Shown in pieces: positions 1 to 5,599 of a stretch of DNA of 5,903 bases. Location of the stretch: NCBI GenBank assembly GCA_963519075.1, contig CAUQMH010000092.1, forward strand, positions 1 through 5,903, written 5' to 3'. Position 1 is the first letter of the stretch. Each line of letters begins with the position of its first letter. This DNA is from JABCPE02 sp963519075 (GTDB lineage Bacteria; Bacteroidota; Bacteroidia; Flavobacteriales; Weeksellaceae). The notes under the pieces are model-generated. The model did no database searches, was not told where the DNA came from, and saw nothing but the letters and a program-made list of their open reading frames with translations. The translations under genes and the position numbers were made by a program.

Positions 1-310
1 AAGAAACCTTATTTTGCTCAAAACTAATTATTCCCCAAAATAAGAAACCTTATTTTGCTCAAAACTAATTATTCCCCAAAATAAGAAATCTTATTTTGCT
101 TAAAACTAATTATTCTCCAAAATAAGAAACCTTATTTTGCTCAAAACTAATTATTCCCCGAAATAAGAAATCTTATTTGCCCCAAAACTAATTATTCCCC
201 GAAATAAGAAATCTTATTTGCTCCAAAACTAATTATTTCTCTAAAATCACAAATGTGATTTGCTTCAAAACTAATTATTTCCTAAAATCACAAGTGTGAT
301 TTTGCTCCCT
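1..310. repeat. Tandem array of about 41-bp hairpin-bearing units (at least 8 copies)
   Basis: Units start at 1, 42, 83, 124, 165, 206, 248 and 289. The period is 41 bp, with one step of 42. The first unit is cut by the window edge, so the array continues to the left, and the last fades after about 310. Each unit has two conserved parts. The first is an inverted repeat with a 7-8 bp stem and a 4-nt loop, for example AAAATAAG / CTTATTTT at 37-44 and 49-56. The second is a linker of about 21 bp with the core CAAAACTAATTATT. Units 1-4 are almost identical. Units 5-6 share small linker changes (TTTGC instead of TTTTGC). Units 7-8 have a different stem, AATCAC / GTGATT, still perfectly paired. Both parts repeat, so there are no variable spacers and this is not a CRISPR. 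No open reading frame of note is present. The function is unknown. Confidence 0.95.
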
Positions 311-326
311 ACATTTATTTTGTATA

Positions 327-344
327 AAAACCACACTTGGTTTT
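327..344 (-). terminator. Possible weak terminator of the export operon
   Basis: Read on the minus strand downstream of the permease stop codon, this is a 7-bp stem (AAAACCA / TGGTTTT) with loop AGTG, followed by a short T-rich stretch (TTTTTATAC). It is the only T-tailed hairpin between the stop at 408 and the main array. The stem has only two G-C pairs, so it would be weak alone; the array hairpins further on could reinforce it. Confidence 0.35.
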
Positions 345-386
345 AGTTCTTTTTCTTTCGTTTCAGAATAAAATCAAGCATGGTTT
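327..386. repeat. Two degenerate hairpins continuing the array periodicity
   Basis: Two further 4-nt-loop inverted repeats follow the array. One is AAAACCA (327-333) / TGGTTTT (338-344) with loop CACT. The other is AAATCA (371-376) / TGGTTT (381-386) with loop AGCA, which pairs with one T-G mismatch that would be a wobble pair in RNA. Their centres are 42 and 43 bp beyond the previous centres (293.5, 335.5, 378.5), so they keep the array spacing although the linkers are no longer recognisable. I infer they are decayed units 9 and 10. They are short and AT-rich, so chance palindromes are possible, but the register argues against it. Confidence 0.6.
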
Positions 387-407
387 CATGAAAAAAAGAT
401 TTCGCAG

Positions 408-1574
408 TTATTCTTCTATTGTTTCCGTCTGAGGAAGCTTTTTTACCTTTAATTTCAAAGCCAATATGCACAGCACAAAATAAACCGCCATCAAAATCAG
501 CAAATGCTGAAGATATGGATAAGTGAGTTCAAAACTTCCCTTTTGGATGAGGATAATCTTGAAGGCTTCCAGAAACGGCGTAAGCGGAATGATATTCGCC
601 AAATATTGTATCGCTGTAGGCATCGCACTGCTTGGCCAAGTAAATCCACCGATAATGAACGCTGGTGAAGCGATAATCATCAGAAACTGCGTTGCCTTCA
701 AGGCATTTGGCAAGAGAACACTGAAAAGCGCACCCAAAAATGTGCAGGTCATAATGAAAACCGTAGCAAGAATCGCAAATCCGAAGATGTTTTCTAAAAC
801 AGGTATTTTAAAATACCAGCCCATCGCCGAAAGTATAAGGATATTCAGCACGGAAATTATCCAGATAGGAAGACATTTCATGATGAGCATTACAAAAGCG
901 GATGTTCCTTTATAATTCTCCAAGAAACTCTTTCTACGGAAATCTGAAGCGAAACTTACCGCCATAGCAAGCAATACTACCTGCTGAAAAACCACGCCCA
1001 TCATGGCAGGCCACATGAAAATAAGATAGTTGGAAGTGGTATTAAACATCGTGATGTAGTTCGCCTTGAAGGGTTCGTACTGCATCTTTGCCTGTTCTGA
1101 ATTAGCACCTCTTTTTTGGAGGGTTTTCATTTCCATTCCTGCGGACAATGTCCCGAGCGTCACCTGAATCGCTTTAGAGGAGAAATTCGCAGTAAGAACA
1201 TTTCCTGTATTTACATAAACATTTATTTCAGGATATTTTCTCAGCAATATATCTTTCTCAAAGTTTTCAGGGATTTTCACCACTGCGGCAGCTTTTGTTT
1301 TGATGACTTCATCTTCCAGCCTTAGCGGCTCTTGGGCATAGTGGAGGACTTTTATCGTTTTATTGTCTCCCAGCATATCCACCACTGTGGAAGAAGTAGG
1401 TGTATGGTCTTGGTCTATGACTATCACTGGGAGATTGTCCACTTTTCCTTCTTTGTAAGTAAACCCAATGAGCAGTCCGTAAACTATAGGCCCGAGGATA
1501 AATACACTTCGCAGGGTATCATTAGCCAAGAATATTTTGAACTCACGCTTTAGTAAGTGAATAAACTTTTTCAT
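408..1574 (-). CDS. ABC-2 type transporter permease (YhhJ/YbhR-like)
   Basis: A 388-residue inner-membrane protein. Residues 1-20 are a short cytoplasmic start (MKKFIHLLKREFK), typical of ABC-2 permeases. One membrane helix follows at about 23-40, then a large extracytoplasmic domain at about 45-180. A cluster of five or so helices lies at about 187-208, 226-252, 262-287, 294-312 and 356-375. The GG-F-T-W-P-S-S-A-M-P segment (309-319), with PLTPF at 330-334, matches the conserved loop of ABC2_membrane_3 family exporters. The length is normal for the family. The ATG overlaps the stop of the adaptor gene by one base (TAATG), which implies translational coupling. Tripartite exporters of this kind move small molecules or drugs across the envelope; the substrate cannot be read from sequence. 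No ATPase gene is in the window, so energising must come from elsewhere or the assignment is incomplete. Confidence 0.9.
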   Translation of the reverse strand: MKKFIHLLKREFKIFLANDTLRSVFILGPIVYGLLIGFTYKEGKVDNLPVIVIDQDHTPTSSTVVDMLGDNKTIKVLHYAQEPLRLEDEVIKTKAAAVVKIPENFEKDILLRKYPEINVYVNTGNVLTANFSSKAIQVTLGTLSAGMEMKTLQKRGANSEQAKMQYEPFKANYITMFNTTSNYLIFMWPAMMGVVFQQVVLLAMAVSFASDFRRKSFLENYKGTSAFVMLIMKCLPIWIISVLNILILSAMGWYFKIPVLENIFGFAILATVFIMTCTFLGALFSVLLPNALKATQFLMIIASPAFIIGGFTWPSSAMPTAIQYLANIIPLTPFLEAFKIILIQKGSFELTYPYLQHLLILMAVYFVLCILALKLKVKKLPQTETIEE

Positions 1575-2554
1575 TATTTTAGGATTACATTAGAATTTAC
1601 CAAGATATTTTTTGTCTGCTGAATATCCTGTGGTTTTACTTTTATTTCATAAACAGCTTCCTGCATTTTATAATCTGGGAAAGCAGTGGTCACATCGGCA
1701 TATTTGGTCAATTGTTTTATCGTCATTATCTTCCCTGAAACAGCAGCTTTGTTATACACTACTTCCATATTTACAGTCTGCCCTTTTTGGTATTTTGCAA
1801 TCTGCCCTTCTGGAACAGTAAATCTGAAATAAGTGCTCTCTGGCAAATATCCATTGAACAGTGCAAATCCAGCTGTCGCCAGCTCACCTTTGTGAAGTGT
1901 GATAGATTCTATTTCCATATCACTGGTAGCAATCACATATCGTTCAGAATAGGCTACTTTTGCCTCTTGCAGTGCTCCCGCTGCCTGCTCAGCCTGTCCA
2001 GCCGCCATACTGATTCTCTCATAACGAGTGCCGTTTTCCACATCTCTCAGCTCCGCGATTACCGCATCATATTGCGCTTTTGCACCTTGGTATTTAGCGA
2101 TAACTTCATCGTATGCCTGTGGCGACATCAGACTGTCTTTGAACATATTAGTAGCTCTGTTGTATGATTTTTGTGCATATTCATACTGCTCACGAAGTCC
2201 TCTTTCTTTGGCTCTTAGCTGGCTTAATTGATTTGCCGTAGCGCCATTTCTTGCCATCTCAGCTTGTGCAGCCGCCGCATGAGTTGCTCCCTGTGCCTGA
2301 GCTATTTTAGCCGAAATCTCTGGCGCATCTATCTTCGCAAGTGTATCTCCTGCTTTTACAGTCTGCCCTTCTTCTACATAGATTTCCAAAATTCTCCCTG
2401 TGATTTTCGGAGCGAAAGAAATCACTTCTTTTTTTACTTTTCCTTCCACTGCGCTTTCCTGCTTTTCGCTGTTACAAGAAACCAATGCAAATGCAGTCAA
2501 TAAAAGAGCAGATTTTACGGCATTATTTTTAATTTTTATATCGTTTAGTTTCAT
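1574..2554 (-). CDS. HlyD/EmrA-family periplasmic adaptor lipoprotein
   Basis: A 326-residue membrane-fusion protein that would bridge the inner-membrane permease and the TolC-type channel. The N-terminus is a lipoprotein signal with a lipobox L-V-S-C, so Cys27 is the likely lipidated residue. Residues about 44-77 form the first half of a barrel-sandwich (biotinyl/lipoyl-like) domain with the motif G-R-I-L-E-I-Y-V-E-E-G-Q-T-V-K-A-G-D-T-L. Residues about 78-200 are an Ala/Gln/Glu-rich coiled-coil hairpin, with SPQAYDE (144-150) near its turn. The second barrel-sandwich half is at about 205-230, and a beta-barrel follows (about 240-326). The length is normal. It begins 46 bp after the channel gene, and its stop overlaps the permease start. 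The start is preceded by AAAGAA, at best a weak ribosome site, as is common in Bacteroidota. Substrate unknown. Confidence 0.93.
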   Translation of the reverse strand: MKLNDIKIKNNAVKSALLLTAFALVSCNSEKQESAVEGKVKKEVISFAPKITGRILEIYVEEGQTVKAGDTLAKIDAPEISAKIAQAQGATHAAAAQAEMARNGATANQLSQLRAKERGLREQYEYAQKSYNRATNMFKDSLMSPQAYDEVIAKYQGAKAQYDAVIAELRDVENGTRYERISMAAGQAEQAAGALQEAKVAYSERYVIATSDMEIESITLHKGELATAGFALFNGYLPESTYFRFTVPEGQIAKYQKGQTVNMEVVYNKAAVSGKIMTIKQLTKYADVTTAFPDYKMQEAVYEIKVKPQDIQQTKNILVNSNVILK

Positions 2555-2600
2555 TTCTTTGTTGATTTTTGGTTATTAAAATTACTCAGTTTGTTTGTTA

Positions 2601-3999
2601 TTAAAATTTTTCTACATCTAAGTTTTGTGTAGATTTCATCAGCTCTATCGCTGCTCTTCTTTGGTTAAACACAGCTGTTTTGTATTCTAATTCAGCCTTT
2701 TCCAAATCGTTTTCAGCATCTATCAGATCCATAGATTTTTTCACGCCATAGCGAAATTCTTTTTCCACTTGGTCTAATGCATTTTTGGCGATTTTACGAG
2801 CTTTGTCCTTTAATTCTATTTGCGCCAAAGCGATGTCATAATTGGTCTGATTATTCGCAAGATTTAACTGCAGTTTTCTCTGTGCATCTGCTTTTTTGTT
2901 CTCTAAAACCATTTTGTCTATCTTGCTCTTTTCAGCTTCTCGTTTTCCTGTATTCCCATCGAAAAGACTCCATTTAAAGCCTATTCCAGCATTAAACATC
3001 GGGAAAAGACTAAGCGGCTTGGTATGAATATCCAGTTTTTTCACCAAATAAGGAACCACATCGTTAGAAGTCTGAATATGGTCACCATAAAGCCCAAAGT
3101 AGGACAGCGAAGTAGAAAGCTGTACCTTTGGAATCCACCAAGTTTTCTCAGCTTTTATTTTGTATTCTGCCGCAGCGATTCCGTGGTTTAGGGCTTTTAT
3201 TTCAGGTCTGTTTTCTATGGATTTGTCCTCCACTAAATAGTTTAAAACCTGCAAGTCTGGCTCTATCTCCGCGATGCGCTCCTTGTCCATCCCTGTCAGA
3301 ATATGCAGCTGAGTGATAAGCAAGTCGCGCTTTCCTTCGTATTCTACCATTTTGGTATCCAGCGTGACCTGTGCCAGTTCTATTTTCTTAAAATCATACG
3401 GTGTTATCAGCCCGTACCCAAGCGCTTTTTCTGCAGTTTTTCTGTTGATTTCCAGTCTTTTTTTACTTTCATCTAAAACTTTTTTAGACTGATGAACCAA
3501 TGCGAACTGGTCATAGATTTTGGCAATAGAAGTAATTACTTCATTCTTACTGCTGGATAAAAGTTCCTGCTGGGAAAGTTTTTTCTCGTTTAAGGCCTTT
3601 TTCAGATGTCCTACTTTTCCTCCTGAATAAAGCACCACAGAAGCCTGTAATTTAGACGCACCAGAAAAACCAGAAATTCCTAAAGTGTTATTCTGCGAAG
3701 GCACCATCATCCCTGGAAACAGAGGAGGAACCCGCGGAATACCAAACTCTGGCGAAGTGTAATTTATTCGCGTGTCCATATAACCTACTCTTCCTGTCAG
3801 CTCCACTTTCGGAAGGAAAGTATCGGTTAATTTCTTTTGGTCAATATCCACATATTGCAGTTCCAGATTTTGCTGCTGATACTGTCCATCTCTCTAATGC
3901 ACTATTAATGAGTTCTTTCAGCTGGTCAGAAGAAGACTGCCCAAAACTGAAAGAAGACATAAATAATAATGCATAATACAACTTGTTCTTACTTGTCAT
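2601..3999 (-). pseudogene. TolC-family outer-membrane efflux protein, frameshifted
   Basis: The first gene of the export operon would encode the outer-membrane channel. The chosen start is ATG at 3999-3997, because it opens a good signal peptide (MTSKNKLYYALLFMSSFSFG, then Q). An upstream ATG at 4062 in the same frame would bury that signal inside a hydrophilic leader. The frame runs through the helix SSDQLKELINSALE and then ends at a stop at 3841. If the frame is changed at 3889-3895, reading continues with DGQYQQQNLELQYVDID and on through a full OEP-type protein: paired long helices, N-R-P-E-I at the usual repeat boundary, and a Lys/Glu-rich C-terminal helical region. The rebuilt protein is about 465 residues, normal for the family. 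The region needs one base removed or two added. The downstream part could start only at a GTG (3851) or later without a signal peptide, so it is unlikely to be functional by itself. Tandem stops (TAATAA) end the gene. Confidence 0.85.
3889..3895 (-). other. Frameshift site in a TC dinucleotide run
   Basis: The plus strand reads TCTCTCT here (AGAGAGA in the gene). On the coding strand GCA-TTA-GAG-AGA-TGG leads to a stop within 20 codons. Adding one GA unit, or removing one base, gives GAT-GGA-CAG and restores the long downstream frame. Loss of one dinucleotide by slipped-strand pairing is the simplest explanation; a sequencing or assembly error is the main alternative. Confidence 0.75.
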
Positions 4000-4025
4000 A
4001 TGTCTTGTTTGTTTATTTGATGGTT

Positions 4026-4070
4026 CAAATATCCATAAATCCTGACAAATATCCTTTGACATTTATCAAA
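4026..4070 (-). promoter_or_regulatory. Candidate promoter/operator region of the export operon
   Basis: This stretch lies between the tRNA terminator and the channel gene. CAAATATCC occurs twice, at 4026-4034 and 4046-4054, exactly 20 bp apart (about two helical turns). On the minus strand each reads GGATATTTG, one base from a TAnnTTTG -7 box. An inverted repeat TTTGA (4055-4059) / TCAAA (4066-4070) adjoins it. Together these could hold a promoter and a regulator site, but I find no well-spaced -33 TTTG and no regulator gene in the window. Inference from repeats only. Confidence 0.3.
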
Positions 4071-4118
4071 AAGTGAAATTTCAAGTATTTAAAATGATTT
4101 TTAATTTTTAGCAAATAA

Positions 4119-4149
4119 AAAAACATCTCCAAAAATTGAAGATGTTTTT
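4119..4149 (-). terminator. Intrinsic terminator of the tRNA operon
   Basis: On the minus strand a 12-bp stem (AAAAACATCTTC pairing with GGAGATGTTTTT, one T-G wobble) encloses the 7-nt loop AATTTTT and continues into a T-rich tail. It starts 13 bp after the end of tRNA-Arg. The A-run on the opposite side would also give a U-tract to plus-strand transcripts, so it may work in both directions. It separates the tRNA cluster from the export operon transcribed in the same direction. Confidence 0.8.
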
Positions 4150-4161
4150 ATTTAAAATCCG

Positions 4162-4235
4162 TGAGCGCGAAAGGATTCGAACCTTTGACCGTCTGCTTAG
4201 AAGGCAGATGCTCTATCCAGCTGAGCTACGCACCC
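4162..4235 (-). tRNA. tRNA-Arg (TCT)
   Basis: The minus strand folds as a complete cloverleaf of 74 nt. The acceptor stem GGGTGCG pairs with CGCGCTC, with two G-T wobbles. The D arm starts TAGCTCAGC. The anticodon loop is CTTCTAA on the stem TCTGC/GCAGA, so the anticodon is TCT, reading AGA and AGG. The T arm is AAAGG-TTCGAAT-CCTTT. The discriminator is A and CCA is not encoded. It is last of three tRNAs in the cluster. Confidence 0.97.
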
Positions 4236-4271
4236 ATTAATTAGTTTTTAAAAAGAACTAATAAACTTTTG

Positions 4272-4346
4272 TCGGGGTGGCAGGATTCGAACCTGCGACC
4301 TCCTGGTCCCAAACCAGGCGCGATGACCGGGCTACGCTACACCCCG
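4272..4346 (-). tRNA. tRNA-Pro (TGG)
   Basis: A 75-nt cloverleaf on the minus strand. The acceptor stem is CGGGGTG / CACCCCG, with the C1-G72 start typical of bacterial tRNA-Pro. The anticodon stem CCTGG/CCAGG encloses the loop TTTGGGA, so the anticodon is TGG (CCA, CCG and probably other CCN codons). The T arm is GCAGG-TTCGAAT-CCTGC, with discriminator A and no encoded CCA. It is the middle gene of the cluster, 36 bp before tRNA-Arg. Confidence 0.97.
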
Positions 4347-4362
4347 AATATTTTACCAGTTG

Positions 4363-4445
4363 CGGAGGGTATGAGATTCGAACTCATGCGACCCGAAAGT
4401 CGACAGTTTAGCAAACTGCTCCGTTAACCACTCCGGCAACCCTCC
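4363..4445 (-). tRNA. tRNA-Ser (GCT)
   Basis: An 83-nt class II tRNA on the minus strand. The acceptor stem is GGAGGGT / ACCCTCC with discriminator G, as expected for serine. The D arm is GCCGGAGTGGTTAACGG. The anticodon loop is TTGCTAA, giving anticodon GCT (AGC and AGU). A variable arm is formed around CGAC-TTTC-GGGTCG, and the T arm is ATGAG-TTCGAAT-CTCAT. It is promoter-proximal in the cluster, 16 bp before tRNA-Pro. Confidence 0.96.
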
Positions 4446-4483
4446 TTTTATTCTTTAAGAACTCCCTTTCTGTATTTGCTTTG

Positions 4484-4514
4484 CAAAGGTATAACTTTTT
4501 TTTTAACCCACAAA
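4484..4514 (-). promoter_or_regulatory. Promoter of the tRNA operon
   Basis: On the minus strand TTTG (4514-4511) is followed after exactly 19 nt by TACCTTTG (4491-4484). This is the Bacteroidota housekeeping pattern of a -33 TTTG and a -7 TAnnTTTG. It lies 39 bp upstream of tRNA-Ser, so transcription should begin around 4477 and run through all three tRNAs. Confidence 0.8.
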
Positions 4515-4536
4515 TTTTTTTTGAAAAAAATATTCG

Positions 4537-4544
4537 TATTTTTG
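4537..4544 (+). promoter_or_regulatory. Candidate -7 box of the amidase gene
   Basis: TATTTTTG matches TAnnTTTG and lies 28 bp before the amidase ATG. The nearest TTTG upstream (4520-4523) leaves only 13 nt between the boxes, shorter than usual, so the promoter may be weak or the -33 contact degenerate. The region is T-rich, which raises the chance of a random match. It is divergent from, and very close to, the tRNA promoter. Confidence 0.4.
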
Positions 4545-4572
4545 AAAAAAAATTAGCTTAATAATTTATATC

Positions 4573-5571
4573 ATGCGTAAAATATTTTATATCAGCTGCT
4601 TATGTATTTTGGCTTTTTCTTGTGATTCGCAGAAAAAAATAGCTGATGCAGCCAAATCTTCATTAGACCCAAACAAAACAAACTCTGAAAAGGAAAAAAA
4701 AGGTGAAATAGTTCATATAGGAACAGAGGATTTTTATAAAGTGAACATAGCGGACAGCACCAAAAATAATAATACGATAAGCTATGGTTCTATAGTTTCG
4801 GCCAAACCAAAAAAATATAAAATCACTAAAACTTACTTCCCTTCCTTGGGACAAGGTTTCCGCCAGAGATTCATCATTTTGCACTATACGGCTTTGGATA
4901 ATGAAAAGTCCATAAGAGTTTTGACACAGCAGTCAGTAAGTTCCCACTATCTTGTAAGTGATTTAGATGATCATGAAATCTATCAATTAGTAGATGAAAA
5001 CAAAAGAGCTTATCATGCAGGGATAAGCGCTTGGAAAAACAGCAACAACCTGAATGACAGCTCTATAGGTATAGAAATAGTAAATACAGGCTATGTAGTA
5101 GATAGTTTAGGAAAGAGACAATTCCAAGCATTCCCTGAACATCAAATAGAAAAAATAGCTGTTTTGGTGAAAGACATCAGCAAAAGATATATGATTCCTC
5201 CTACTAATATTTTGGCTCATTCAGATATTGCTCCGACAAGAAAACAAGACCCAGGCCCTCTGTTTCCTTGGAAAACATTATATGAAAAACACCAAATAGG
5301 CATGTGGTATGATGAGGATAAAAAACAAGAATTTTATCCAAGTGCATTAGAAGATACTGCTACACTATATGAAGATGCTTCTTTTATACGAAAAATACAA
5401 TCAACCTTTAAGAGTTTTGGGTATGATATCCAAATCACAGGAATGTGGGACAAACAGACAAAAAGCGTCATAGAAGCGTTTCAGTATCATTTCAGACCTG
5501 AAAATTATGATGGTATTTTAGATGCGGAAACATGGAGCATTCTGCAGGCTTTGGCTCAGAAATATAAATAA
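4573..5571 (+). CDS. amiD: AmiD-type N-acetylmuramoyl-L-alanine amidase, lipoprotein
   Basis: A 332-residue zinc amidase that hydrolyses the bond between N-acetylmuramic acid and the L-alanine of the peptide stem, acting on peptidoglycan or its anhydro-muropeptide fragments in the periplasm. The signal peptide ends with A-F-S-C, so Cys17 is the likely lipid anchor, followed by a Lys/Ser/Asn-rich linker to about residue 75. The Amidase_2 domain spans about 83-240. The expected zinc ligands are His104 (ILHYT), His216 (AHSD) and Asp226 (DPGPLFPW); Glu168 (SIGIE) and Lys224 are the probable catalytic pair. SSHYLV, YHAGISAW and LND-SSIGIE closely match my recollection of E. coli AmiD. Residues about 255-332 are a C-terminal peptidoglycan-binding domain (AFQYHFRPENYDG, DAETW), also as in AmiD. 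The residue after Cys17 does not resemble known Bacteroidota surface-export signals, so a periplasm-facing location is more likely. No Shine-Dalgarno is visible. Confidence 0.93.
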   Translation: MRKIFYISCLCILAFSCDSQKKIADAAKSSLDPNKTNSEKEKKGEIVHIGTEDFYKVNIADSTKNNNTISYGSIVSAKPKKYKITKTYFPSLGQGFRQRFIILHYTALDNEKSIRVLTQQSVSSHYLVSDLDDHEIYQLVDENKRAYHAGISAWKNSNNLNDSSIGIEIVNTGYVVDSLGKRQFQAFPEHQIEKIAVLVKDISKRYMIPPTNILAHSDIAPTRKQDPGPLFPWKTLYEKHQIGMWYDEDKKQEFYPSALEDTATLYEDASFIRKIQSTFKSFGYDIQITGMWDKQTKSVIEAFQYHFRPENYDGILDAETWSILQALAQKYK

Positions 5572-5577
5572 ATTCTC

Positions 5578-5585
5578 TACCTTTG
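5578..5585 (+). promoter_or_regulatory. Candidate -7 box of the gene downstream of amiD
   Basis: TACCTTTG, identical to the tRNA -7 box, lies in the 28-bp gap after the amidase and 14 bp before the next ATG. The nearest TTTG (5550-5553, inside the amidase end) is 24 nt away, longer than the usual 19-20, so the promoter is possible but not convincing. If used, the leader would be under 10 nt. Confidence 0.4.
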
Positions 5586-5599
5586 CAAAAAATAGAAAA

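Noticed and set aside
1..310. CRISPR array
   Set aside because: The segments between the palindromes are themselves conserved from unit to unit, so there are no variable spacers, and no cas gene is in the window.
523..915. Plus-strand open frame of 130 codons inside the permease gene
   Set aside because: It is antisense to a well-supported membrane protein, has no recognisable domain, and is explained by the codon use of the real gene.
1787..2167. Plus-strand open frame of 126 codons inside the adaptor gene
   Set aside because: It is antisense to a clear HlyD-family protein, and its Cys/Ser/Leu/Phe-rich composition is typical of a shadow frame.
2573..2608. Direct repeat TTATTAAAATT (2573 and 2598) around the channel gene stop
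   Set aside because: It is only 11 bp and pure A/T in an AT-rich gap, so it is most likely chance.
2601..3851. Downstream channel fragment as an independent intact gene starting at GTG 3851
   Set aside because: It would lack a signal peptide and the first helix, and the missing part is present just upstream in another frame, so a frameshifted single gene fits better.
4000..4062. Upstream ATG at 4062 as start of the channel gene
   Set aside because: It would add 21 mostly hydrophilic residues before a normal signal peptide that begins at 3999, and it lies in the probable promoter region.
4162..4445. tRNA cluster as the integration site of a mobile element
   Set aside because: I see no second copy of any tRNA 3' end elsewhere in the window, and no integrase or phage genes.
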